From positions 868,001 to 932,000 of the forward strand of contig CAXNLE010000002.1 in NCBI GenBank assembly GCA_964203235.1: a stretch of 64,000 nt of DNA. The letters run 5' to 3'. The translations under genes were made by a program, and so were the position numbers. The stretch comes from BACL27 sp964203235 (lineage in GTDB: Bacteria > Actinomycetota > Acidimicrobiia > Acidimicrobiales > Ilumatobacteraceae). Shown piece by piece: positions 44,210 through 53,701 of this stretch; the first letter of the stretch is position 1; each line of letters begins with the position of its first letter. The notes below the pieces were generated by a model that saw only the letters and a program-made list of their open reading frames with translations, ran no database searches and had not been told where the DNA came from.

Positions 44210-44974
44210 GTGGCAACCCGTAAAATTGCACTAGTCACTGGTGCTTCTTCAGGCATCGGTCGACAATTTGCGCTGGTGTTGGCGCAAAATGGGTACGACA
44301 TCGTTGCAGTTGCGCGCCGCCGCGAACTTCTTGAGTCTCTTGCGAGCGAACTTCAAAAGTTTGACGCGCAGACCCAACTTATTGTTGCCGATTTGAGCAC
44401 GGGTGCTGGTGTGCAAAGTGTGATTGATGCCGCGATTAACGCTGACTTTTTGGTGCTGAACGCTGGCATCACGCGTGCGGCGCGAGTAGGCACAACACCA
44501 AAAAATGAAATCGCAAAGTTGAACACGCTGCTGGCAACTGGTGTCGTCGAAGTCTGTGAAGCAATCGTGCCCGAAATGATGAAACGCAAGACTGGAGATG
44601 TTGTAATCATCTCAAGCATCGCCGCGTTTACCCCGATGCCGAAATCGGCGCTTTACGCCGCGGCTAAAACTTATGTGATGTCTTACGGTCGCAGTTTGAA
44701 CCTAGAAGTTCGTAGTTCGGGTGTGCGAGTTTGTGTTATCTGCCCTGGTTATGTGCGAACCGAATTGCATCAGCACGCTGGACTCGCACATTTGCGCGCA
44801 CGAGTGCCGAAGTGGCTGTGGATTAATTCTCATGATGTTGTGAGCGCCGCACTAGACGGTCTGCGCAAAAACAAAAGCGTTGTCGTGCCAGGTCTCGTTT
44901 ATCGTTTGGCCAGACCATTTCTTGGCTCAAGAGTCGCGCAAGCAATTTGGCAAAGCACGACTAAACGCAGCTAG
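44210..44974 (+). CDS. Short-chain dehydrogenase/reductase
   Basis: This 254-residue NAD(P)-dependent oxidoreductase has the Rossmann motif VTGASSGIGRQFALVLA and the stabilising NAG motif in VLNAGITRAARVG. The catalytic Ser is in VIISSIAAF and the Tyr-x-x-x-Lys in SALYAAAKTYVMSYG. An Arg after the first strand (VARRREL) suggests NADP preference. It starts at GTG 44210. The substrate is unknown; members of this subgroup often reduce ketones of lipids or sugars. Confidence 0.9.
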   Translation: MATRKIALVTGASSGIGRQFALVLAQNGYDIVAVARRRELLESLASELQKFDAQTQLIVADLSTGAGVQSVIDAAINADFLVLNAGITRAARVGTTPKNEIAKLNTLLATGVVEVCEAIVPEMMKRKTGDVVIISSIAAFTPMPKSALYAAAKTYVMSYGRSLNLEVRSSGVRVCVICPGYVRTELHQHAGLAHLRARVPKWLWINSHDVVSAALDGLRKNKSVVVPGLVYRLARPFLGSRVAQAIWQSTTKRS

Positions 44975-44986
44975 CACAGCTAAACG

Positions 44987-45000
44987 CAACTAGTTAGTTG
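44987..45000. terminator. Inverted repeat between convergent genes
   Basis: CAACTA and TAGTTG flank GT. It lies between the convergent SDR and coiled-coil genes and overlaps the stop of the latter. It is nearly the same sequence as the repeat at 10697-10712. A direct repeat CTAAACGCA lies just before it. It could be a weak bidirectional terminator. Confidence 0.28.
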
Positions 45001-46435
45001 ATTTGTCACGCAGGTGGCGACCGACATAGGCGACAACAATTTCGTTCGTCTTTATGTCGTGATAAAAGTGAATTCGCGCGTCGCCGCAGCGAATATGTGG
45101 CTTGGCCAGGACATTTTCGCCCTTCCACTCAATTGCATAATCTTGCGCGTAACGATGTTCGGCTTCGTCGCTGATTGACGCGGCAAAATTGCTGAGTTGT
45201 TGATTGCAATAAATATTAAAAACATTCGGAGCAAAATCACCGCGTTGCAATCTTGCCGCAAGATTATTTAGTTCAACTAAGTTTGAGTAGATGCGTCGAC
45301 CGTTCATCAGATGAGACTCATTTGCCGCCGAAATCGCTCGTTGATGAAAAATTATATTCGGTAGATTTTTTTGGGCAAACGCAATTGCATCTGAAACACG
45401 ATCAAGATAACTCTTGTCATCTTCCATCATCAAGAAAGTTGCCAGTTGCGAATAAGCGCGGTCTCGCTCTTCGGTTTTTTGTGCGCTGAGCATGTCTGTC
45501 AGAGTCGCATTTTCAAGAAGACTTGCATTCTCTTCGAGTAACTCTTTGACTGTGTTATTCAGGTCAATATTTTCTTGCTGCAGCCCCGACTGCGGCGACG
45601 ATAATTCTGTCTTGGGTTCTTGTTTAGGTTTCTCCGCTTGCATAACTTTGCGCGACTGCGATAAAACAAGAGTTGCAAGTGAGCCGACTGACGCAGCGAT
45701 CAATTGATTAACAACTTCGTCATCGTCTTGCTGATGAAATTTCTCAGGTGCGGCGCCGCGTGGCCAAATAACAGTTATCCAACCCGAGCCAATAGCTTTT
45801 GCACCGTATAAGTTATTGAACGCTTCATCGGCCACATGTGATGAAACATGGGCGAGGTGGGCAATGCCCGCGAGCTGTTTTGCTGTTGCAGAATTAGTTA
45901 TCGCTGCAGGTTTACCTACGATCACTTCAATCAAAAGTGGCAATCGCCGGCTTGGCGCTTCAGCAAACGCAGCGAGTGATTGCCCGCTCAATTGATCGTT
46001 AGCGATAGTAATTTCTGCATCAATTATTTTTTCAGCATCGCGAACTTTAAACAACTTAACTATTTCAAGGGTTAATTTATTGAGGCGAGGTTCTGGTCTG
46101 TCGATCGTGCGTCGTGGTAATAGTGCAGATTTTGTTGGGCGCAATGTGCGACGAAGATCAAAGTACAACTCATCTTTTGAGGTAATCAGAGTCACTGTCG
46201 TACCACGAGCTGCGGCTTGCTTGCTATCTTGTTCGAGAACATCAACACGAAAAATTGCGTCATTCGGGCTGTGGCGAATATTGACAGGTGTTGAGTTGGT
46301 GCGTTTTTCATGCGGATGCACTTCATCGAGCCAACGAAACACGGCATCAATCGCTACCTGACGTAAATCTTTGTTTGGCGTCGCGATTGAGAAACCGTAC
46401 GTCGTGATCACACCTTGAACGCTAGCAATAGGCAA
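44990..46435 (-). CDS. Uncharacterised coiled-coil protein with toxin-like C-terminal segment
   Basis: The 481-residue product has three parts. The first 240 residues are alpha/beta with no motif that I can name. Residues near 270-330 form a coiled coil (LQQENIDLNNTVKELLEENA). The C-terminal 150 residues end with YAIEWKGENVLAKPHIRCGD, followed by ARIHFYHDIKTNEIVVAYVG, then RHL. This H-x-x-x-G then R-I-H-F then G-R-H-L layout recalls RelE/ParE-fold toxin-like domains seen in large actinobacterial proteins. That is inference only. The start is a TTG; the GTG eight codons later is an alternative. Function is unknown; a role in defence is conceivable. Confidence 0.6.
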   Translation of the reverse strand: MPIASVQGVITTYGFSIATPNKDLRQVAIDAVFRWLDEVHPHEKRTNSTPVNIRHSPNDAIFRVDVLEQDSKQAAARGTTVTLITSKDELYFDLRRTLRPTKSALLPRRTIDRPEPRLNKLTLEIVKLFKVRDAEKIIDAEITIANDQLSGQSLAAFAEAPSRRLPLLIEVIVGKPAAITNSATAKQLAGIAHLAHVSSHVADEAFNNLYGAKAIGSGWITVIWPRGAAPEKFHQQDDDEVVNQLIAASVGSLATLVLSQSRKVMQAEKPKQEPKTELSSPQSGLQQENIDLNNTVKELLEENASLLENATLTDMLSAQKTEERDRAYSQLATFLMMEDDKSYLDRVSDAIAFAQKNLPNIIFHQRAISAANESHLMNGRRIYSNLVELNNLAARLQRGDFAPNVFNIYCNQQLSNFAASISDEAEHRYAQDYAIEWKGENVLAKPHIRCGDARIHFYHDIKTNEIVVAYVGRHLRDKSTN

Positions 46436-46468
46436 ATGACTGATTGACTCGCGGACTACTCTAAATGG

Positions 46469-47083
46469 GTGACTACAAGCAGAATCGTCGGAATTCTTGC
46501 GACAATGTTGTCAGTCTCGTTCATCTGGCCGCAAGTGTTTCGCGTGTTCATTAAGAACTCAACCGAAGGGTTATCGCCTGGTTCGTTCCTGCAAGGCTGC
46601 TGTGGTTCACTTCTTTGGACGATTTATGGACTCAGCAAGCCTGATCCGCAATTAGCTTTCGCTAATGCCAATGTTGTGATTGCAATTGTGTTGATTTTAT
46701 TTGTGTGTGTGAAACACAAAAAAATTGCGCTCTGGGTGCCAATTCTTGCTATCAGTGCAACTTTAATTATTGGCTTGATTGCGATTAGTTATTCGCTTGC
46801 AGTAATGGGATGGGTGACTATTGCGATTGGTACTCCTGCGATAATTCCTCAAGTTGTTCGCGTGTATCGCACCGAGCATCTTTACGGTGTTTCAACAACA
46901 ATGAACGCTTTGTTATTTGTGTGCTGTATCGGCTGGTTTAGTTATGGTGCAATGATCGGCGATTGGTTTGTCGCGTTACCGAACATTGTAGGTATCTCTG
47001 GCGCCCTCTATATTTGGGTTCGAGCCGCACAATCACACGAAAAGTTCACCGTCCCCGACGAACTCGAAATTAAAACTAACTAA
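46469..47083 (+). CDS. PQ-loop / SWEET-like membrane protein
   Basis: This 204-residue membrane protein holds two PQ-loop repeats: FIWPQVFRVFIKNSTEGLSP at the N-terminus and AIIPQVVRVYRTEHLYGVST in the second half. Each is followed by helices of a three-helix bundle. SWEET and semiSWEET proteins of this fold transport sugars by facilitated diffusion, but other PQ-loop proteins carry amino acids. The GTG at 46469 starts 33 bases from the divergent gene. The last 8 bases overlap the convergent M14 gene. Confidence 0.85.
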   Translation: MTTSRIVGILATMLSVSFIWPQVFRVFIKNSTEGLSPGSFLQGCCGSLLWTIYGLSKPDPQLAFANANVVIAIVLILFVCVKHKKIALWVPILAISATLIIGLIAISYSLAVMGWVTIAIGTPAIIPQVVRVYRTEHLYGVSTTMNALLFVCCIGWFSYGAMIGDWFVALPNIVGISGALYIWVRAAQSHEKFTVPDELEIKTN

Positions 47084-48758
47084 GTTTTAGAGTCGTTGAG
47101 ACTTCGCCGCAACGTGGGTGGCACACAGTAAGAGTGACATCGGCGCCGCGACTTGCGCGCACTATCCACGAGTGCATCAGCCGATCAGGCGTGCCATCAG
47201 ACATCGCGCCGCCGTTCAACAAAAGCATTGCTCGACCTGACAACTGGCCAACCTTCGCACGCGCATCACAACTAATTGTTGTTGCGCCCAAAATCTCAAC
47301 CGTGATTGGCAAAACCAATTTGTGATCGCGAGCAAGTCTCGTAACTTCGGTACTCAGCCAGCCAGTGTTAGCAACGCCGAGTTCAATTCGCCAAACATCT
47401 TCGCCTAACGATTCGGCTTTTGTATGTTTGATCTCAAGTCGCGGTGATGCCATTGCTTGATACACGGCGACCTCGGAATGGTTTGCAATTTCAGCGCGCA
47501 ATTTTGACGGCGGCGCGTTTGTCCAAATTCGAAATGCATCTGCGCCACCGAGTTCGACTTGGCCGAGTTGTGGGTGATCAAATTTGTACCAGTTGACATA
47601 ACTGTTTGGTGCATGAGTGTCTGACCATTTGCACACGGCGAGATCTTGTTCAACAGTTGGCCCGACATACCAAACATCTGTGCTTGAGTGTTCACCAGTT
47701 GCATGAAACACGGCATCCCAAAATTCTGTTGTCCATGAATAGACGCCGAGATGGTCGTAAGCCCAGTCATCGCCGGCGCCACCCATCACCGAAGATTTAT
47801 CCCATGTCAGATCTTCAAAAACCGAGTGCACTGGATAAGTCGTTAGCGGTGTTGAATGTTTGCCGAACTCGTTAAAGAAAAATAAATCAACTGGCGGCAA
47901 CTTCGAATCACTCTTGCTACTACTAGGTCGCAACATAAAACCACCTGCAGTATGAAACGCGTTGTAGCCGCAAACATTTGGTCGCGCCTTCACCGCGCGC
48001 ACAAGTGAATCAACTTCTGGTTCTGAGAGCGGATGATCACCCGAGCCAAGAACGCCGACACCCCAACCTGCCGGGAAGTTTCTGTTCAAGTCAAGACCAG
48101 CGGGGTCGCGCGGTTGATCAATCGTGAAGCCGTCGTAATTTTCGATCAGGCCTTCTTGAATCAATCTGTAACGTGTCTTGCCTTTCGGCGCGCCGAGTGG
48201 CCCAACTGCAACCATCACGCGCGATTCCTGCTCGTGCTCAATCCATCCACCATCAGGGTCGACAATTCGCATCGTTAAAATTTTGCCGTCGCCGTCAATA
48301 TCTTGCGGATGAAGACCCGGCCACAAATGGCCATCGCGCCATGGCCAAGCTCGCACGCTTGAGCGGTGATATAGCGGTTTGTCAGCGAGTGCATCTTCAA
48401 CACCGTCGGGGTTGACGCGAGGCGCAATATAAAAAGTTCGCGTGCGTAGTGCTTCGACAACTGTTTCGTCGCGAGCTTCAAATTTTTCAACGAGATCTTG
48501 AATGATGTATAACGCCGCTGCGCCGCCCGTGACTTCTGTGGCGTGAATGTTGGCATCAATCCAATGAGCGGGTTTTGTATTGTGTGCGCCAGTTGTCGTG
48601 TCGGTGATTGTGGCAAGCATTAGATCACGGCCGAGATGTGACTTGCCATACGACTCAACGCTGACAAGTTTCGGGTACTTCGCCGCTATTGCATTTAGCC
48701 ACGCCACCATTTCGTCGTATCGCAAGAACCGATCAAACTCATATCCGTTAATAGCCAT
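47076..48758 (-). CDS. M14 family zinc carboxypeptidase
   Basis: The 560-residue product is a metallocarboxypeptidase-like protein. The zinc ligands H-x-x-E are in IDANIHATEVTGGAAAL, and the third His is likely in YNAFHTAGGFML. The motif NPDGVEDAL and DLNRNFPAGWGVG fit the substrate pocket. The C-terminal 140 residues form an extra domain with no motif that I can name. There is no signal peptide, so it may act in the cytoplasm. It probably trims peptides or amino-acid conjugates. Confidence 0.87.
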   Translation of the reverse strand: MAINGYEFDRFLRYDEMVAWLNAIAAKYPKLVSVESYGKSHLGRDLMLATITDTTTGAHNTKPAHWIDANIHATEVTGGAAALYIIQDLVEKFEARDETVVEALRTRTFYIAPRVNPDGVEDALADKPLYHRSSVRAWPWRDGHLWPGLHPQDIDGDGKILTMRIVDPDGGWIEHEQESRVMVAVGPLGAPKGKTRYRLIQEGLIENYDGFTIDQPRDPAGLDLNRNFPAGWGVGVLGSGDHPLSEPEVDSLVRAVKARPNVCGYNAFHTAGGFMLRPSSSKSDSKLPPVDLFFFNEFGKHSTPLTTYPVHSVFEDLTWDKSSVMGGAGDDWAYDHLGVYSWTTEFWDAVFHATGEHSSTDVWYVGPTVEQDLAVCKWSDTHAPNSYVNWYKFDHPQLGQVELGGADAFRIWTNAPPSKLRAEIANHSEVAVYQAMASPRLEIKHTKAESLGEDVWRIELGVANTGWLSTEVTRLARDHKLVLPITVEILGATTISCDARAKVGQLSGRAMLLLNGGAMSDGTPDRLMHSWIVRASRGADVTLTVCHPRCGEVSTTLKLS

Positions 48759-48815
48759 GCCTCAAAACTAGTGCGAGACTAAGTCGCGGCATAAATAGCG
48801 AGTAATGTTTTCTTG

Positions 48816-50267
48816 ATGTCAAATAGTCCAATCAGTGAAGTTTCACCTGATCTTTTTGTATCTTCCGCAGCGAAACCTGTGCGGATGTTGGACGGGTTTC
48901 CGTGGCTCAATGCAATCGTTCTCTACACCTTGTCATGGGGCTGGTCGTTATTGCGCCCGAACACTCTCTACTGGGACGACTGGTCTGAAATTTTTAACCA
49001 AAAACCAAGTTATACCCATTCAGTTGCAAAAGCCCAAGGCTTGCCGCCCTGGTCGAAAATTCTAGATTGGTTTTTCCTAGAAGTGGGTATTTGGACTATA
49101 CCCGTAGCTACCTTTGTTGCATTCTTCATTGCTGGGTTGTGGTGCTTTGGAATTTTGAAATCTATGACATTCATTAGAGGCAACCAATTAAAAATGATTC
49201 TTTTAATTTATTTGGTGGTACCAGTAAATCATGCGCGTATCTCGAGGATCTGTTTTGACTATACGTCGTCGTACTTTCTTTTCTTTTTAGGTTGGTTCGT
49301 GATGGTGCGGTATAAGTCAATGAAAAGTTTTGTGGTGTCTTGTTTGATTTTATTTTTGAGTCTTAAAACTCATAGCTTTCTTTTTTTTGTGTTATTGCCA
49401 TTTTTGCATTTGGCTTGGTTGAACAAAACTGAGTTGTTAGATTTCGAGAAATTGAATCGCCGACATCTACAAATCGCGGGGATTGCGGCATTGCCTGTGC
49501 TTTATGTAATTTCGCGATCAATCTTCTGGCCATTGAATGCAAGTTGGAATGATTACCAGAAACCGACACCCGCCGGTCTAATGACTGGCTTATGGCCAGT
49601 ATTGATTGGTCTGGTTGGCTTGTCGATAATCGCACTTCGTCACGCAAAGAACAAGCCCACACACTTTGGATTCGTGTTGTTCGTCTGTGGATTTTTTGCG
49701 GTGTCGCTTGCATTGTTTCCATACTTTTTAGCAGAACTTTATGTCGGGTATGCGGGTCGCCCTGCTTACATAACTGTTTTTGAGTTTCGCGCAGATTGGC
49801 GTAGCAGGCATCAACTATTGATGCCGCTTGGTTTGGCCTTGAGTGTTGTTGGATTAAATGAACTGTTTAAAGGGAAGAGAAATAAGAATATTTTTGCAGG
49901 GTTCATAATTGTGGTTTCAGTCGCCCTCAATATGTTTTGGGGTTCGCAATATTTTTTACAATCACTTAAGCAAGAAAAAATTGTTGAATTATTGAAGGCA
50001 ACAAAAAATGAAATAGCGATTGCATCTTTAGGTGATCAGACCCTTCGTTTTAATGGACGCGAAAACGACTTCCGTGGGTATGAGTGGAACGGCTTCATGA
50101 CACTTGCGGGTATTTCGACAGATCGCCCTGGCTGTGAGGCATTGCCTGAGGGCTCAAATTTAGTTTTGAAATCAGACAAGTCGTATTTGAAGGCATTATT
50201 GAGTCGTGATTTAGGTTTATATTTTGACGTCACTCAATGCTCAGAGGTACTTGCGAAAGACAGTTAG
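48816..50267 (+). CDS. Polytopic membrane protein, possible GT-C glycosyltransferase
   Basis: The 483-residue product has about ten membrane helices. An early loop has YWDDWSEIFNQKPSYTHS, where acidic residues after the first helix resemble the catalytic loop of GT-C glycosyltransferases. The rest is hydrophobic, with a short C-terminal soluble part. ATG 48816 follows a TTG that could also be used. The DNA is AT-rich like the glycan locus at 13.8 kb. It stands alone here, so the acceptor is unknown. A non-enzymatic membrane role is possible. Confidence 0.55.
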   Translation: MSNSPISEVSPDLFVSSAAKPVRMLDGFPWLNAIVLYTLSWGWSLLRPNTLYWDDWSEIFNQKPSYTHSVAKAQGLPPWSKILDWFFLEVGIWTIPVATFVAFFIAGLWCFGILKSMTFIRGNQLKMILLIYLVVPVNHARISRICFDYTSSYFLFFLGWFVMVRYKSMKSFVVSCLILFLSLKTHSFLFFVLLPFLHLAWLNKTELLDFEKLNRRHLQIAGIAALPVLYVISRSIFWPLNASWNDYQKPTPAGLMTGLWPVLIGLVGLSIIALRHAKNKPTHFGFVLFVCGFFAVSLALFPYFLAELYVGYAGRPAYITVFEFRADWRSRHQLLMPLGLALSVVGLNELFKGKRNKNIFAGFIIVVSVALNMFWGSQYFLQSLKQEKIVELLKATKNEIAIASLGDQTLRFNGRENDFRGYEWNGFMTLAGISTDRPGCEALPEGSNLVLKSDKSYLKALLSRDLGLYFDVTQCSEVLAKDS

Positions 50268-50310
50268 CACTAACTGCAACTGAATACACTCTTCTCAGGA
50301 GGTAAGTAAG

Positions 50311-50976
50311 GTGCCGCATGTTCCCGTTTTTCAGCATGAAATCGGCAAGTGGCGACCAAGTTGGCGCGGTCGCATTCATGGCGTAGCTGTTGCGGCGACA
50401 ATCCCAGCCGGGGTAATACTCACGATGGTTACGCCGACTGGCCTTGCACGATGGGCAGTTTTAATTTATGTGTTTTCACTGTTTGCGCTTTTTTCGACAT
50501 CGGCTTCGTATCACCTACTGACGCGATCACAGCGCGCACAACGCACGATGCGTCAGCTTGATCATGCGATGATTTATGTTTTGATTGCTGGCACTTACAC
50601 CCCAGTTTGTTTGCTGGCGTTACCACGACATATCGGAATCCCATTTTTGATAACAATTTGGGTGGCCGCGTGCATCGGCATCGCTTTAAAAATCACCTGG
50701 CGAGCGGAGAAGACCTCGACGGCATTGTATTTAATAATCGGTTGGGCTTCTCTTGTGATTTTGCCGTGGGCCTATCGCGTCTCTGGGTTTGTAAGTCTTT
50801 TACTATTTGCACTCGGTGGAATCGTCTACACAGTTGGCGCAATTTTGTTTTATTTAAAGCGGCCACATCTTAAGCCGAATGTTTTTGGCTATCACGAGGT
50901 TTGGCATGTGTTCACAGTTGTTGCTGTTGCTCTGCAGTTCGCCGGCGTTGGAGTTTTAATCGCGAAAGTTGCTTGA
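50311..50976 (+). CDS. Hemolysin III / YqfA-like PAQR family membrane protein
   Basis: This 221-residue seven-helix membrane protein belongs to the hemolysin III/PAQR family. The metal-binding positions are visible in STSASYHLL (Ser and His), QLDHAMIYVLIAGTYTP (Asp and His) and GYHEVWHVFTVVAVALQF (two His). These ligands match the zinc site of adiponectin receptors and suggest hydrolase activity on lipids. A good ribosome-binding sequence (AGGAGGTAAG) precedes the GTG start. There is no close partner gene. Confidence 0.93.
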   Translation: MPHVPVFQHEIGKWRPSWRGRIHGVAVAATIPAGVILTMVTPTGLARWAVLIYVFSLFALFSTSASYHLLTRSQRAQRTMRQLDHAMIYVLIAGTYTPVCLLALPRHIGIPFLITIWVAACIGIALKITWRAEKTSTALYLIIGWASLVILPWAYRVSGFVSLLLFALGGIVYTVGAILFYLKRPHLKPNVFGYHEVWHVFTVVAVALQFAGVGVLIAKVA

Positions 50977-51051
50977 ACACTCTTCGCAAGTAGCCGCTCG
51001 GGGCATTCGTATCCCATGTTTGTAGGGATTAGTCATGTACTTTAAGTCATA

Positions 51052-52392
51052 GTGGTAAAAAAGCGTAAGTCGGGTGATTCTGGATTTACATTGACTGAGT
51101 TGGTTATTGCGATGGTCGTGCTGGGTGTTATTGCCAGTATTGCAATACCTAGTTTTCTGGGCTCGCGTAATAATGCTTATGATAAAGAAGCACAGTCGTC
51201 TATTGAGGTCGTGTTGCGGGCATCGAAGTTTCTTTACCAAAATCAAGGCGATTTTTCTGACGCTTCGTCTGCGCAGTGCGGTGATTCGACAGCGTTAGCG
51301 GCTGATTTACAAAAACTTGAATCAGGTATTGATGTTGTTGCGAGTTCGGTTTCGTCGACTAATTCTCGAATTGTTAGTGTTCAGGCTGTACAAACTTGGG
51401 ATTCAACTGGTGGTTTGTTGGGCTGTCAGGGTTTCTATGCTGTTGCATTGTCATCTAGCGGTAGTTGTTGGGCTGCAAGAATAATCCTTGAAGGCAAATA
51501 TTTAGCGTCTGGCAGGTTGTCGCCGGTTGTTGTTAACGCTCAAACCAACACATCTAACAACGCTGTTACAACTTGGTCTGCTTTAGCGGTTAACGGTAAT
51601 GCGTTTGGTGTGTTGAAACCGCAAACCAGTGCCGCCGATGGCGACAGCACGAATAATCTTCGTGCGATAAAGGCTGCGTGCAAAGCAAAAAACCAATCAA
51701 CAGGCGTGGCTGATTTAAGTAGTAACTACATTGCACCTTCACAGTTCTACACATCATGGCGCGACACTGCCCCAGCACCTCGTATCTCGTATGCCGTTGG
51801 TGACACAGGCCCAGGCGGCGGAGTTGTGTTCTATGTTTCGACAACAGGCTTCACTTCAACAGGGTCAGACTGTGAGTCTGCATGTAAATACCTAGAGGCT
51901 GCACCGTCTGATCAATCGAACGGCAGCCCGTGGGCTACGACGGCTGCCTTCTGCTACGCGGCTGGGTCCGATTCGGGCTCTTCAGACTGTCAAAACAACA
52001 GCATTTACTCAAACACTGACGGTCAGGCCGCTAAAAGAACAGCCTCAACCGCAATCGGCATGGGAATGGCGAATACGAATCAAATATATGCTCGCGTATC
52101 GAATAATGGTGGTGCCGGTGGTGCTTTGCCGAGCACATATTCAGCCGGCATCGCGTGGGCGTACTCGAACAATGGCAAGACCGACTGGCATCTTCCATCA
52201 ATCGGCGAGTTGGCCCAGTTGTACACCCAGAGAACAACCGTTGGTGGTCTTGCGGCTGACCACTATCCGAGTTCTTCTGAGGCCAACCTCACCAACGCCA
52301 TTTCGCTAAATTTCTCCGACAGCGTTTTTACCCCCAGATTCCCTCTAAAAACCGACATACCCCGCATGCGTCCTGTGCGGGCTTTTGGTTAA
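51052..52392 (+). CDS. Modular type IV pilin-like protein with DUF1566-like C-terminus
   Basis: The 446-residue product has a short basic leader, a prepilin cleavage motif GDSG-FTLTELVIAMVVLG, then the pilin helix. It shares the middle region of the gene at 37170 (FLGSRNNAYDKEAQSSIEVV and FGVLKPQTSAADGDSTNN), and the Gln codon that is TAA in that copy is CAA here. From about residue 245 the sequence is different: VGDTGPGGGVVFYVSTTGFT, WHLPSIGELAQLY and MRPVRAFG mark a DUF1566/Lcl-like C-terminal domain, found on surface adhesins. It is probably exported, processed and placed at the tip or shaft of a type IV-like pilus. It starts at GTG 51052. No assembly genes are adjacent. Confidence 0.85.
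   Translation: MVKKRKSGDSGFTLTELVIAMVVLGVIASIAIPSFLGSRNNAYDKEAQSSIEVVLRASKFLYQNQGDFSDASSAQCGDSTALAADLQKLESGIDVVASSVSSTNSRIVSVQAVQTWDSTGGLLGCQGFYAVALSSSGSCWAARIILEGKYLASGRLSPVVVNAQTNTSNNAVTTWSALAVNGNAFGVLKPQTSAADGDSTNNLRAIKAACKAKNQSTGVADLSSNYIAPSQFYTSWRDTAPAPRISYAVGDTGPGGGVVFYVSTTGFTSTGSDCESACKYLEAAPSDQSNGSPWATTAAFCYAAGSDSGSSDCQNNSIYSNTDGQAAKRTASTAIGMGMANTNQIYARVSNNGGAGGALPSTYSAGIAWAYSNNGKTDWHLPSIGELAQLYTQRTTVGGLAADHYPSSSEANLTNAISLNFSDSVFTPRFPLKTDIPRMRPVRAFG
51085..51770 (+). repeat. Pilin-module repeat copy B
   Basis: This is the second copy of the pilin plus middle module that also lies at 37278-37960. Both lead into different C-terminal domains, so the homologous part ends sharply after the motif SQFYTSWRD. 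Confidence 0.8.
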
Positions 52393-52408
52393 TTATTTAA
52401 TTATTTAA

Positions 52409-53689
52409 CTATTTATTTTCGGTGGTGCGTCGGTTAACGCCAAGCGAGACGATGGTGGCCGGGATAAAAAATGCACGTCCGTGAAATGAGACGTCGTCCC
52501 AATGTTTTGTCGTGACCGGCGCGTGCCATGCGCGGATGCGATAGATCAAGAACAACAAGATCAGCATGTGCAGCGAAATGATTGACCATGCAAAACCTTG
52601 TGCGCCGATTATGTCAAGAAACGGTGCGGCAACAAGTGGCCCGATCATCGCGCCTAATCCATAAAGCGTGACGAGTTGTGAGGCCGCCGCACCCATTTGT
52701 TCGGGTGAGACCCAGTCATTGGTGTAGGCGCCGCCGATCGCATACAGCGGAAAACTGAACCCACCGATTAAAAACAACAACAAGATTGTCCAGTTGTTGT
52801 TCGTTGGTTGCGAAAGCATGACGGTACTAAGAGCAATTACAGCGAGACAGCACAATAATCCGATGATGCGACGATCAATGTCGTCTGAAGCCGAAGAAAT
52901 TGGCCAAGTCAAAGTCATGCCACCAATTTGCAATGCGGCGATGAGAATTCCAACTCGTCCAACACTGAGCCCTTCGCGCGTTGCATGAATTACAGCCATG
53001 CCGAGAATGCCACCGTGGGCGAGACCGACGAGCAGAATCGTGCCGAAACCTGTCGGCACAATTTTTGCGAGATCGCGCAGGCTGACGTGAACATGATTTT
53101 CAATTTCGGGTGTCGCCGCTTGCTCAGAAATCGCAACCGGAATCACCGCCAACGACGCGACGATCGCCGCGAATGCATAACCACTGATGTTGCGCGCGTC
53201 AAAGTTGAAAACTAATAATTGTCCGACACCGTAGGCGCCAATGGTGACGAGATTGTAAATCGCAAGCAGTCGACCGCGAAAATGATTTTCGGCGAGTCCG
53301 TTGAGCCACGATTCAGCGATGACATAGAGACCAGCGAAACAAAAGCCCGTGCTGATGCGCATGATGATCCACAAGACGGGCGACTCGAACAGGCCCGTGA
53401 CGATTGTCGACGCGCTGAGCAGCGAGGCGAGTGCGGCGTAAACGCGAATGTGGCCGACTTGTTTGAGTGCGCGAAGTGAATACCAAGACCCGATCAAGAA
53501 CCCCGCGTAGTAGGCAGTGGTGAGTCCGCCGCTGATAATTGTTGGCAGATTTTCGAGTTCAGCGCGGATGCCGAGCAGCGTGCTGTAACTGCCTGCCGAG
53601 ATGAGCAAAAATGTCAGACCCGTAAATAGCCCCCATGTTGCCAAAAGAATTGTTTTGCGATTTGAGTTCAGTTGGGGGAGAAATCGCAT
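52409..53689 (-). CDS. Major facilitator superfamily transporter
   Basis: This 426-residue protein has twelve predicted membrane helices. Typical MFS pieces are visible: the loop YYAGFLIGSWYSLRALKQVG after the second helix (G-x-x-x-D/R-like) and ESWLNGLAENHFRGRLLAIY before the middle. ATG 53689 is used; TTG 53701 would add four residues. The pattern is close to the YcaD-like MFS branch of unknown substrate. It is last of the core-like genes before the island begins at 53.9 kb. The local DNA is richer in GC than its neighbours. Confidence 0.9.
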   Translation of the reverse strand: MRFLPQLNSNRKTILLATWGLFTGLTFLLISAGSYSTLLGIRAELENLPTIISGGLTTAYYAGFLIGSWYSLRALKQVGHIRVYAALASLLSASTIVTGLFESPVLWIIMRISTGFCFAGLYVIAESWLNGLAENHFRGRLLAIYNLVTIGAYGVGQLLVFNFDARNISGYAFAAIVASLAVIPVAISEQAATPEIENHVHVSLRDLAKIVPTGFGTILLVGLAHGGILGMAVIHATREGLSVGRVGILIAALQIGGMTLTWPISSASDDIDRRIIGLLCCLAVIALSTVMLSQPTNNNWTILLLFLIGGFSFPLYAIGGAYTNDWVSPEQMGAAASQLVTLYGLGAMIGPLVAAPFLDIIGAQGFAWSIISLHMLILLFLIYRIRAWHAPVTTKHWDDVSFHGRAFFIPATIVSLGVNRRTTENK

Positions 53690-53701
53690 ACATTCAGTCA
53701 A

